From contig LNEL01000059.1 of assembly GCA_001464935.1 (NCBI GenBank), forward strand, positions 175,084-239,083: a stretch of DNA of 64,000 bases, written 5' to 3'. Below the pieces are notes generated by a model. It was not told where the DNA came from. It did not search any database and worked only from the letters and a program-made list of their open reading frames with translations. Positions within the stretch are counted from its first letter, which is position 1, and each line of letters starts with the position of its first letter. Of this stretch, positions 52,800 through 61,079 are shown in pieces. The DNA is from Gammaproteobacteria bacterium Ga0077536. Its GTDB lineage: Bacteria; Pseudomonadota; Gammaproteobacteria; Ga0077536. The position numbers and the translations under genes were made by a program.

Positions 52800-53198
52800 A
52801 TGACAGCAAAGACCCCTGAAGCCTGCCCGTGCGGCAGCGGCCGCGCATTTGCCGCGTGTTGTGCCCCTTATCTGGGCGACACGCAAAGTCCGCCCACCGC
52901 CGAAGCGCTGATGCGTTCGCGCTACACGGCCTACACGCTCGGCCGCCTCGATTACGTGCGCGCCACCTGGCACCCAACGACCTGCCCGGCCGATCTGCAA
53001 GTGGTGCCCGGGCTCCGCTGGCTTGGCCTCCAAATCAAGCGCGTCACGGATGGCGGTGAGAAAGATGTCACCGGCACCGTCGAGTTCGTCGCCCGCAGCA
53101 AACTGGGCGGGCGGGCCGATCGCCTGCATGAGACGAGCACGTTCGAACGACTCGACGGGCGTTGGGTGTACAGCCGCGGAGAGTTGCATCGCATTTGA
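52800..53198 (+). CDS. YchJ/UPF0225 family protein (SEC-C zinc motif)
   Basis: A 132-residue protein with the N-terminal SEC-C-like zinc motif CPCGSGRAFAACC and the YchJ core (AEALMRSRYTAYTLGRLDYVRATWHP ... GTVEFVARSKLGGRADRLHETSTFERLDGRWVY). The family is conserved across proteobacteria; it is likely a nucleic-acid- or protein-associated zinc protein, function unassigned. ATG at 52800. Confidence 0.88.
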   Translation: MTAKTPEACPCGSGRAFAACCAPYLGDTQSPPTAEALMRSRYTAYTLGRLDYVRATWHPTTCPADLQVVPGLRWLGLQIKRVTDGGEKDVTGTVEFVARSKLGGRADRLHETSTFERLDGRWVYSRGELHRI

Positions 53199-53295
53199 CG
53201 GTGGCGCCGGGTGCGCCTGTTGGTCACCCTCAGCGCGGCATACCCGCGTGACAAAAGGACGTTGCTGAGGGAAACGGTGCTTGGAAACGGTGCTT

Positions 53296-53308
53296 GGGGA
53301 CACCCACC
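53296..53308. repeat. GGGGACACCCACC motif copy
   Basis: An exact copy of the dispersed motif about 100 bases after the YchJ-type gene, preceded by a short GGAAACGGTGCTT tandem (53270-53295). Confidence 0.65.
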
Positions 53309-53415
53309 CTTTACAGGCGGCCACCGTAACGCAGCGTGCGCGGGGCAGCAGTCGACGCGTGGCTGCCAGCCTGATCGAACGCCCCCGGCCCGGCGGGCCG
53401 GAGGCGTCCAATGGA

Positions 53416-54021
53416 TCACACGCGACGCCGGCGCAAGCCGATGGCCGCGATCGCCGATCCCATCAACCACACGGCGGCCGGGACGGGGACCGCACTCACC
53501 GACGGATTCGCGAGGCCAATCTGTGCGCCGGTCAGGTCAGGCAACCCGAACAGGCTGCTCAGCGCACCGGCCGCGGCGCCGCTCAGCAACAGCGGAATGC
53601 CGCCAGTGGTGAGGGCACCGAGTGTGAAGAGCGGAATGTCGTTCAGCGCTGCCGCCGTGGGCGTCCCCCCGACATCGTCGATGACGACCGCATCACCGAA
53701 CACCGTTGCGGCTGCCGTGTCGATCAGGAAGTTCAGCAGCAGCAGATGATCGTTGCTCTTGCTGAGCGTCAGGCCGCTGCCATCGTGCTCTATCAGGGCC
53801 GCACTGCCGTTCAGCGTGCCGCCGGTGATTGGAAAGGTGGCGGTCACGGTCGCGGCATCGAGACTGCCCGTGCCGACGGGCTGCACTGACACGCCGTTGC
53901 TGGCGAGCAGTCCGGCGGCGGTCAGTTCAACGTCGGTCTCGATGCCGGTGATGGTCGCCGCCTGCGCGCCCAACCACGGCGCGAAGACCAGTGCGATGAC
54001 GAAACTCTTCAATGTATTCAT
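53416..54021 (-). CDS. exosortase-type surface protein
   Basis: A 201-residue secreted protein: signal MNTLKSFVIALVFAPWLGAQAA, a Thr/Gly/Ala-rich body, and the sorting tail AVPVPAAVWLMGSAIAAIGLRRRR at the C-terminus. GGAGAG precedes the ATG at 54021. This is the shortest and most canonical of four such proteins here. It is the downstream neighbour of the histidine kinase stop on the same strand. Confidence 0.8.
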   Translation of the reverse strand: MNTLKSFVIALVFAPWLGAQAATITGIETDVELTAAGLLASNGVSVQPVGTGSLDAATVTATFPITGGTLNGSAALIEHDGSGLTLSKSNDHLLLLNFLIDTAAATVFGDAVVIDDVGGTPTAAALNDIPLFTLGALTTGGIPLLLSGAAAGALSSLFGLPDLTGAQIGLANPSVSAVPVPAAVWLMGSAIAAIGLRRRRV

Positions 54022-54143
54022 GTCACTCTCCAGGTTGTGTAGAAGCGTGTTGCGTGGAGTGGACTCCACACCAGCCTCGAGACTGCGGCAGATGACGTGA
54101 ACGAAAGCTCAGCGGCGCGTGAAGAAGGCGTGAAGGCGGGGTG

Positions 54144-55490
54144 TCAGTCCGGCCCGGAGATCGAATGCGCACCGTCGGGCAGCGGCGTGAACGACACATC
54201 TGCGGGCGGGAAGCGCAGTTCGAAGACGGTGCCACGGCCTTCGGCGCTCCGCGCACCGAGCGACCAGCGCATGCGCTCCACCAGCCGCTTCACGATCGCG
54301 AGGCCGAGCCCGCAGCCATCCGCCGCGCCTGCGTTGCGCGCGCGATGACCGCGCTCGAACACGCGCGGCAGTTCATCCGGCGGGATGCCGATGCCGGTAT
54401 CGACGATGGCAAGGTGCGTTGCGTGTATCGCGACCGTGACGCTGCCCTTCTCCGTGTAGTGGCAGGCATTACGCAAAAGATTGCCGATCACCACGCGCAA
54501 CACCGTCGGGGCGCTGCGCAGGTCGAGTTGACCGTGGGCCACGAGCCGGAGTTCGAGGACGTCGGGGTCGATGGTCTCCGCGCAGCGCGCCAGCTCGTCG
54601 CGGACGCAGGCATTGACGGAGACGGTGTCATCGCCCTGCCCCGGCGCATCCTCGCGGGCGAGCATCAGGAAGGTGGTCAGGAGTTCCTCGAGGTCGCGGG
54701 CCGCGCGTTCGAGGCGGACCACCGCGCTGCGCGTCGCGGAGTCGATGTCGGGCCGACGGGCCAGCAGGTCGATCGTCAACCGCATCGAGGTCAGCGGACT
54801 GCGCATTTCGTGGCTGACGTCGGCCGTGAACGCCTGCTCGCGCGCGGCGAACTCGTCGAGACGTCGTGTCAGGTGCTGCAAGGCGCCGGCGAGCAGCGCC
54901 GTTTCCTCGTCCGCGCCGCCCGGGACATCCGCGTCGAACAGGCCGCTGTCCGGCTGGCGCACGTCGAGTTGCTCCACGCGCCGCGCGAGTTCGGCGAGCG
55001 GCGACACCATCCGCCTCGCGAAGCGGAACGAGATCCACACCGACCCGTAGACCACGAGCAGCATCGAGCCGAGGGGCACGAGGCCGTAGTACCACGACAG
55101 ACGCGAAAGATTGTCGGTGTTGAGGCCCAGGTAGAGGCGCTGCCCCTCGAAATCGCTGACATGCACGACCGACCGCATGTCATCGTCCTCCATGTCGTAG
55201 TAGCCGGGCTTGAGCGCCGCGAGCGATGCCGGGAGTTTGCCGACGTCGTCGAGATCGACGACGAAGCTGTCGAGATTGAACGTGCTCGGGGGTGGCACGT
55301 CGAGGCCGCTCTGTCGCTTCGCCCAGTAGTACACCGACTCGTGTTGCAAGGCCTCTTCGATCAGCAGATGCCGCATGACGTAATCGGCGCCCCACAGCCC
55401 GCCGAGCGTTGCCACCGCGATTGCGACCGCCTGCAGCACGAACCCGCGCCACAGCCTTGCCGAGAGTCGTCTTCGTATCGGTTCAGTCAT
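54144..55490 (-). CDS. sensor histidine kinase
   Basis: A 448-residue membrane kinase: transmembrane helix 1 (about 18-36), a periplasmic sensor region of about 100 residues (37-133) with an acidic YYDMEDDDM patch, transmembrane helix 2 (about 134-155), a HAMP linker, the H-box FTADVSHEMRSPLTS (H227) and an ATPase domain with the N box (NLLRNACHYT), G1 (DTGIGIP) and G2 (GCGLGLAIV). Its start overlaps the stop of the response-regulator gene (8 bases), so the pair is translated together. The stimulus is unknown; the periplasmic acid cluster would suit a metal or cation. Confidence 0.9.
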   Translation of the reverse strand: MTEPIRRRLSARLWRGFVLQAVAIAVATLGGLWGADYVMRHLLIEEALQHESVYYWAKRQSGLDVPPPSTFNLDSFVVDLDDVGKLPASLAALKPGYYDMEDDDMRSVVHVSDFEGQRLYLGLNTDNLSRLSWYYGLVPLGSMLLVVYGSVWISFRFARRMVSPLAELARRVEQLDVRQPDSGLFDADVPGGADEETALLAGALQHLTRRLDEFAAREQAFTADVSHEMRSPLTSMRLTIDLLARRPDIDSATRSAVVRLERAARDLEELLTTFLMLAREDAPGQGDDTVSVNACVRDELARCAETIDPDVLELRLVAHGQLDLRSAPTVLRVVIGNLLRNACHYTEKGSVTVAIHATHLAIVDTGIGIPPDELPRVFERGHRARNAGAADGCGLGLAIVKRLVERMRWSLGARSAEGRGTVFELRFPPADVSFTPLPDGAHSISGPD

Positions 55491-56178
55491 CGGCCAGTCG
55501 ATAGCCGACGCCGGCGATTGTGCGGATCAGCGCTCGCTCGAACGGTTTGTCGACCGCTTTGCGCAGGCTGTAGAGATGGGAGCGCAGTGCATCGCTGTCG
55601 GGCGGGCGGTCACCCCAGATTTCGCGCTCCATGTCGGCGCGGGTCACGAGCGCCGGTGCACGCGTCATCAGCAACGCCATGAGCTTCATCCCGACCGGAG
55701 ACAGACGAATTTCGACGCCGTCACGCGCCAGGCGATGCGTCTGCAGGTCGATGCTCAGGGGGCCGACGCTCAGCACACCACGCGGCAGGGCGCCGCGGTA
55801 GCGGCGCACGAGCACACCGACCCGTGCCTCGAGTTCCTCGAGGGCGAAGGGCTTGACGAGGTAGTCGTCGCCGCCTGCGTCGAAGCCCGCGAGCTTGTCC
55901 TGCAGCGTGTCACGCGCCGTCAGAAACAGGACAGGAGTCTGAGCACCCGCCTGCGCGCGGATCCGTCGGCAGACATCCAGCCCGTCGATGCGCGGCAGAC
56001 CGACGTCGAGCACGATGGTATCGAAATCGTGGGCGGTCGCGAGTGCGAGGCCGGCGACGCCGTTGGCCGCGTAATCGACGTCATAGCCGGCGGTCTCGAG
56101 CGCTTCGCATATCGTCACGGCGATATCGCGATGATCCTCGATGACGAGCAGATGGCCCTGGGGTCGCTTGGTGGTCAT
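55483..56178 (-). CDS. OmpR-family response regulator
   Basis: A 231-residue regulator. The receiver domain has E14-D15, phosphoacceptor D58 (TIVLDVGLPR), T87 and K109 (YLVKPF). The C-terminal winged-helix DNA-binding domain is complete (LSPVGMKLMALLMTRAPALVTRADMEREIWG...VGYRL). It precedes and overlaps the kinase gene. No target gene is evident beside it. Confidence 0.92.
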   Translation of the reverse strand: MTTKRPQGHLLVIEDHRDIAVTICEALETAGYDVDYAANGVAGLALATAHDFDTIVLDVGLPRIDGLDVCRRIRAQAGAQTPVLFLTARDTLQDKLAGFDAGGDDYLVKPFALEELEARVGVLVRRYRGALPRGVLSVGPLSIDLQTHRLARDGVEIRLSPVGMKLMALLMTRAPALVTRADMEREIWGDRPPDSDALRSHLYSLRKAVDKPFERALIRTIAGVGYRLADD

Positions 56179-56598
56179 CGTGCAAACCTCCGCTATGCGC
56201 CTACGTCACCACACGCCCTGCCGGATCACGCGGCGCCCCCTCGGGCGTGCCGCGCAGCGGGTGCGTTCGCCTGGACAGGACACGACACCCAGCGGCCGAT
56301 GCGCGGTGACCACTCCCGCCGCCTGACTGCTGATGCGGTAACACGGCTGAGATCTGCAAACCTGAATGCTGGCGTGGACACGCGGCTGCACGGGTGCGCT
56401 CGGAGACACCCACCCTGGCCGCACACCCGGGGCGCCTTCGCAGCCGGAAACGCGCCGTGCTTCCGTCTGGCCAGGCCTGTCCTGCAACCGGCGAAGCTGT
56501 CGCGGCCTGCCGGATTCGACGAGTCGTTGAGCGGCCGAGAACGGTGGGTGTCCCGGCAGTTCCCGACAGTTTCTTTCCCTGGTGGTCGAACTGTGGCG
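56179..56598. other. intergenic region with an inverted pair of dispersed motifs
   Basis: No gene. GGAGACACCCACC (56402-56414) and GGTGGGTGTCCC (56543-56554) face each other 128 bases apart, a wide version of the same element. The promoter of the two-component system should lie at 56180-56300. Confidence 0.65.
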
Positions 56599-57432
56599 CT
56601 AGGAGGCCAATCCCAAAGCGAACTCACGCAACTCGCGGTTGAAGCGCACGGGCTCTTCCAGGAACGGCGCATGGCCGGACGCTGCGTACCACGAGAGTTG
56701 CGCAGTCGGACACACGGCGCCGATGTGCTCGGCCATGGCCGGCAGCACGAGCGTGTCGAGGCGGCCCTGCGTCACGAGCACTGGTTTGCGCATGCCCGCC
56801 AACACGTCGTCACCGTCCACATCGCGGTCGAGCAGGAAACCGCGCACTTCGGGCCGCACCATCATCGTCCAGCACATCACCCGCTCGTAATCCTCCGGCG
56901 CGAGCTTGATCGCAAAACAGTTGGCGTTGATCTGTCGAATCGCGTCCACCATCCTGCCCAGATCGTCCGACACCGCGTCCGGGAGGTGCTGCGTCAATCC
57001 CTCGCCGATATAGCGTCCGAGCGCGGTCGGTCGCAGACAGGATGCGGCACAGACGTAATTCAGCCCCGCGATAGCACTGTCCCCGTACTCGCGGACATAG
57101 TCCGTCATGATGAGTCCCCCGTAGGACCAACCGACGAGTATCGGCGAATCGAGTTCGAGCTCGGATATTACGGCGTGGATATCGTCGGCCCAAAGTTTGC
57201 TGTCGCTGTAACTGTGTGGAGACAGGGGCACTTCAGAGAGACCGTGACCGCGGTTATCCAGTCCGATGAGCCGATGATCGTCGGCCAGGTCGCTTTCGTA
57301 CTGCTTGAACCAGCACCAGTGACTCTCCGACCAGCCATGAATGAACACGATGGGCCGTGCGCGCGGATTTCCCCATTCCCGGACATTCAGGCGCACACCG
57401 CCGCCCCCTGTTACCACATGTTTGCGATTCAT
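56599..57432 (-). CDS. alpha/beta hydrolase
   Basis: A 277-residue alpha/beta-fold hydrolase: oxyanion region VFIHGWSESH, nucleophile elbow GWSYGG (Ser), an acid in QGRLDTLV and the catalytic His in YAASGHAPFLEEP. No signal peptide. GGAGGA eight bases upstream supports the ATG at 57432. Its substrate could be an ester, epoxide or haloalkane; nothing nearby decides. Confidence 0.87.
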   Translation of the reverse strand: MNRKHVVTGGGGVRLNVREWGNPRARPIVFIHGWSESHWCWFKQYESDLADDHRLIGLDNRGHGLSEVPLSPHSYSDSKLWADDIHAVISELELDSPILVGWSYGGLIMTDYVREYGDSAIAGLNYVCAASCLRPTALGRYIGEGLTQHLPDAVSDDLGRMVDAIRQINANCFAIKLAPEDYERVMCWTMMVRPEVRGFLLDRDVDGDDVLAGMRKPVLVTQGRLDTLVLPAMAEHIGAVCPTAQLSWYAASGHAPFLEEPVRFNRELREFALGLAS

Positions 57433-57809
57433 CACGTTGTTCCTCCGGAGTCGTGTCCGCTGGACACGGTTCGACGCAGTATATCCAGTCGTTCTCGACG
57501 TCGGGTCTTTACGTGGGAGCGGGATGAGTTCGGGCGTGAGGCGGTGGAAAGCGGGGACACCTGCTCGTTCGAAAAGCCCGCGCAGACTTCGCGCGCCCAG
57601 GCGCCCTTGTCAGGGTCGGCGACTGGCGAAGGGACGGACCAGAATGACGGGTGCCCCCGGCAGATCACCAAACAGCTGGCCAACTAAAGCCCGCCTGAGG
57701 GAACATATCGCTGTGGGATCAACGGATGTTGTCACGGGCGTGGCCGCACACGCATCGATGCCCCTTTTTGTGCAGAGTGAGAAATGCTGATGCGCTGCGC
57801 GAGAATCAA
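57433..57809. other. divergent intergenic region
   Basis: A degenerate copy of the dispersed motif, GGGGACACCTGC, lies at 57553-57564. No other feature is seen in the space between the divergent hydrolase and phosphatase-like genes. Confidence 0.5.
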
Positions 57810-58799
57810 ATGAGCACCCCGTTCTGGCTCGTAATGACGAAACGGCGCGGGCTGTCGCTCATTCTTCTGGGATTCGTCGTGTCTTGCACGCAAGATTACC
57901 CGCCCGCCTCTGCCGTCACCGCCCCGACGGTCAGCACACGCTGCGTTTTTCTCGTAGTGGGTCGCCAGGGTTACGCAGACGCATCCACGCGCGACGTCGC
58001 CCGCTCGATGGAGCAGCTTGCTCGAGAGCGTCGCGATGTCAATTTCACCATGCTGCTCGGCGACAATTTCCACCCGGCGGGCGTCAATGCGATCGATGAT
58101 CCGCAATGGGACTCGAAGTTCGAGTCCTTGTATGACGGCGCTCACCTGAGAGGCATGCCTTTTTACGCAATCGCGGGAAATCACGACCATCAAGGAAGCG
58201 TCCAGGCGCAGATCGATTACTCGCGACTGAAGCTCGGCAGTGGGCGCTGGCAGATGGACGCCCCCTTTTACGCAAAGGACTTCGGCACCTTGCATGGAAG
58301 GCCTCTGGTGCGGATCGTGTTTCTCGACAGCGTTTCCTTTCTCGGAGTCGGCACGGACGGGGTCCTGTCGCCGTCGCGCACGAGCAATCAGGATGCGCAA
58401 ATGCGCTTTCTCAGAGAGCAGTTCGCCGCCGCCACGGTTCAGCCCCACTGGAAGATGGTGGCCACCCATTACCCGTCCCGCAGCCTGACGACCAATGCTT
58501 ATTCTGAACGGCGAGTGATGACGAATTTATTGCCGGTGCTGAAGGAAGTCGGCGTGGATGTTGTTCTCAGCGCTAACGACCGTTTTCAACAGGTCCTCGA
58601 TGTCGCCGGCGAACCGCTGCACGTCTCGGTGAACGGTGGAGCACCCAAGGTCGATGAATTGCCTGCCCTCGACACACCGTCCCAGCTTGTCGCCCCCCAA
58701 AAGGGTTTCGCGCTGATCTCCGCCGACGAAATCCACCTCACGGTCGAACTGTTCGATGCGCAGGGTGATCTTTCACACACCAGAACGCGGGCTCGCTAA
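57810..58799 (+). CDS. purple-acid-phosphatase-like lipoprotein with lost metal ligands
   Basis: A 329-residue protein (or 321 from the ATG at 57834, which directly opens a lipoprotein signal MTKRRGLSLILLGFVVSC). The tartrate-resistant acid phosphatase plan is visible: LLGDNFHPAGV, AGNHDHQGSVQAQIDYSR, ATHYP. However, the first ligand motif (normally VGDWG) is VGRQG (R52), the GDNFY tyrosine is His (H88) and the last GHDHxxQ motif is ANDRFQQ. Four of the usual metal ligands are therefore replaced; it is probably inactive as a phosphatase and may be a binding protein. Confidence 0.75.
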   Translation: MSTPFWLVMTKRRGLSLILLGFVVSCTQDYPPASAVTAPTVSTRCVFLVVGRQGYADASTRDVARSMEQLARERRDVNFTMLLGDNFHPAGVNAIDDPQWDSKFESLYDGAHLRGMPFYAIAGNHDHQGSVQAQIDYSRLKLGSGRWQMDAPFYAKDFGTLHGRPLVRIVFLDSVSFLGVGTDGVLSPSRTSNQDAQMRFLREQFAAATVQPHWKMVATHYPSRSLTTNAYSERRVMTNLLPVLKEVGVDVVLSANDRFQQVLDVAGEPLHVSVNGGAPKVDELPALDTPSQLVAPQKGFALISADEIHLTVELFDAQGDLSHTRTRAR

Positions 58800-59100
58800 A
58801 TCACGCCGCAATGAGAAAGAGGCACACACCGTGTCGCCAGCATCCAACGCGACCTGCCTTGTCGAGGCCACAGGTCTGAACAAGGAATCCGCGGGGTGGC
58901 GGCTGACGAGGATCCTGGCAGATTGGCGCGGTCGGTGTTCCGGCATTGGCCTGGCATTAGGGACCGGCTCGGTGGCGAAAAGAGGTCGGTTCATGATCGA
59001 CGAACGCTGACAAGGCCGGGCCTCGGCTACGGCGCCGCCGATGACTGGGATCCGGATTATCGCGTTTCAGCGACCGCACGCACCACGTAAAGTGGCCAGC
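58800..59100. other. intergenic, nothing recognised
   Basis: No gene, motif copy or palindrome is seen. The promoter for the following outer-membrane gene probably lies near its right end. Confidence 0.5.
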
Positions 59101-59838
59101 ATGAAAAATCATGCTCTTTCTCTTGCACTGTTGTCTGCCGCCGCTGCGCCGTGCTACGCAGGCTTCTCCTTCGATGCCGAATCCGGTGCTGTCTGGACCG
59201 ATCGGACCGACGTCAGGATCCCCAACGAGGGCGGCACCTTCTTCTCGTTGGCAGACGACCTGAGCGCGGATGATCCGGGCGCGTTCTTCCGCGGCCGAGC
59301 GACCTGGCACATCAGCCCCGAACACGATGTGGCGGTGCTGGTCGCCCCCCTCGAGGTGGATTACGCCGGCAGCTTCGACCGCCCCGTCAGCTTCAACGGC
59401 GCCGACTTTCGCGCAGGCACGCCGACGACGGGCCTGTTCCGGTTCGATTCCTACCGGCTGACGTATCGGTACAACTTCGTCCGCAATGACAAAGTCACCT
59501 TTGGCATGGGCATCACGGCCAAAATCAGGGACGCTGAAGTGTCCCTGACCCAGAATGGCCGCACGACAACCGATACCGACACCGGCTTCGTCCCGCTCAT
59601 CAACTACCAGTTCGCGTGGCGCTTCGCCCGCGACTTCAGTCTGTACTCGGAGGGTGACGCGCTCGGCGCCCCCCAGGGCTACGCGGTCGACGTGGCCGGC
59701 GCCCTGCAGTGGCATCTGACCGACAATCTCGCCGTGCGGCTCGGCTACCGGATGCTGGATGGCGGCGCCGACACCGACTCGGTTTACACCTTCAACCGCT
59801 TCCACTACGCGACCGTCGGCGCCACTTTTCAGTTCTAG
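59101..59838 (+). CDS. outer-membrane beta-barrel protein
   Basis: A 245-residue protein with a signal peptide (MKNHALSLALLSAAAAPCYA) and alternating strands rich in aromatic residues (YRLTYRYNFVRNDKVTFGMGI, YQFAWRFARDFSLYSEGDA), ending in ATVGATFQF with the terminal Phe used by the BAM machinery. No porin family is certain. The earlier in-frame ATG at 59041 is rejected because the signal peptide starts at 59101. Confidence 0.72.
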   Translation: MKNHALSLALLSAAAAPCYAGFSFDAESGAVWTDRTDVRIPNEGGTFFSLADDLSADDPGAFFRGRATWHISPEHDVAVLVAPLEVDYAGSFDRPVSFNGADFRAGTPTTGLFRFDSYRLTYRYNFVRNDKVTFGMGITAKIRDAEVSLTQNGRTTTDTDTGFVPLINYQFAWRFARDFSLYSEGDALGAPQGYAVDVAGALQWHLTDNLAVRLGYRMLDGGADTDSVYTFNRFHYATVGATFQF

Positions 59839-59945
59839 GCCAGGCCCGAGCGGCGCCGGCCACCGGTCGTCGCCGTTCTTCGCCTGCTGCGACAGGCCGT
59901 GGCGACTGGGCTGAGGCCCTTGGAGTCGATTGGCGAAAGTCGATT

Positions 59946-59958
59946 GGGGACACCCGCC
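59946..59958. repeat. GGGGACACCCGCC motif copy
   Basis: One-base variant of the dispersed motif in the gap between the outer-membrane gene and the methyltransferase gene. Confidence 0.55.
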
Positions 59959-60110
59959 CAACGTTCATCGATCGCAACGCTTGGCCCCTCGGACCTGTCA
60001 GCCGCTGGCCACAACGCCGAAGCGATACCAGGCGAAGCGGCCATGTCTCGCTTCCATGCAGCGCCCTGTATGCCCGACCGCCGCGACGCATCCGTGCAGC
60101 GCGGCGCTGT

Positions 60111-60941
60111 TCACCGGCGGCGAATCACGACGTCGACATAGTCGGACGGCAGCACCAGCGTGCCGTCAGTGGCGAGGTTGCGCGCGGTGAGCAGGGCGCG
60201 GAGGTCGGTATCGAAATCCTGCGCGCAGTCGCCGAGTGCGGCGTAGGCCTTGTTGATCGGGCCGTAGTAGTCGCGGAACCAGGCGAGGAAATGGTCCGGT
60301 GACGGGTAGCGGAACATGAAATGTCGGGGGTACAGCACGATCGATTGCGCCGCCTCGCCGAACCAGTATTCGAGCGCCTCGCGCAGCGCCCAGCGTGACG
60401 GCGGGTTCACGCCCGGGGCAGGCGGGAGGTAGCGGCCGAGCAATGCGAAGACCTGGCCGATGAAGCCTGCCGGTGTCCAGTTCGACAGCCCGATCGTGCC
60501 GCCCGGCCGACACACGCGGGCCAGTTCCGTGGCGGCGCGTGGCTGGTCGGGGGTGAACATCACGCCGAAGGTCGACAGCACGACATCGAAGCTGCCGTCC
60601 TCGAACGGCAGCGCTTCCGCGTCCGCCTCCACGAAGCGCACGTCGAGACCTTCGGCCAGGGCGCGCGCAGCGCCGCGCTCGAGCAGGGCCGGGACATAGT
60701 CGGTCGAAGTGACGTCGCAGAAGCGGCGGGCGGCGGCCAGGGTCACGTTGCCGTTGCCGGCGGCCACGTCGAGCACCCGGCTGCCAGCGCGCAGGTCGAC
60801 GGTCTCGCACAACTGCTCGCCGACGATTTGCAGCGTCGTGCCGATGGCCGCGTAGTCGCCGGCACTCCAGGCCAGGCGCTGACGGGCTTTGACAGCGGCG
60901 AGATCGGCGGGGACGGATGAAGCGGTGGCGGTTAGTGTCAT
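60111..60941 (-). CDS. class I SAM-dependent methyltransferase
   Basis: A 276-residue Rossmann methyltransferase. Motif I is VLDVAAGNGNVTLAAARR, motif II ends VRFVEADAEALPFEDGSFD, and motif IV is VVLSTFGVMFTPD, as in UbiE/COQ5-type enzymes. GGAGAGGA precedes the ATG at 60941. The open frame continues 1.5 kb upstream, but that part is the antisense of the regulator gene. The substrate is unknown. It is divergent from the wHTH-TPR regulator. Confidence 0.85.
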   Translation of the reverse strand: MTLTATASSVPADLAAVKARQRLAWSAGDYAAIGTTLQIVGEQLCETVDLRAGSRVLDVAAGNGNVTLAAARRFCDVTSTDYVPALLERGAARALAEGLDVRFVEADAEALPFEDGSFDVVLSTFGVMFTPDQPRAATELARVCRPGGTIGLSNWTPAGFIGQVFALLGRYLPPAPGVNPPSRWALREALEYWFGEAAQSIVLYPRHFMFRYPSPDHFLAWFRDYYGPINKAYAALGDCAQDFDTDLRALLTARNLATDGTLVLPSDYVDVVIRRR

Positions 60942-61079
60942 GGCGTTGTTCCTCTCCAGGTGGTGGGGCGCCGGCCAGGCGGCGCGACGCAGGCCGATAG
61001 TGAAAACCTTCGTGGCGCTGCATGCTTGGCGAAACCATGGGGATTTCATGGGGCTGCGGCGGGGACGCCGGGAGGTGCG

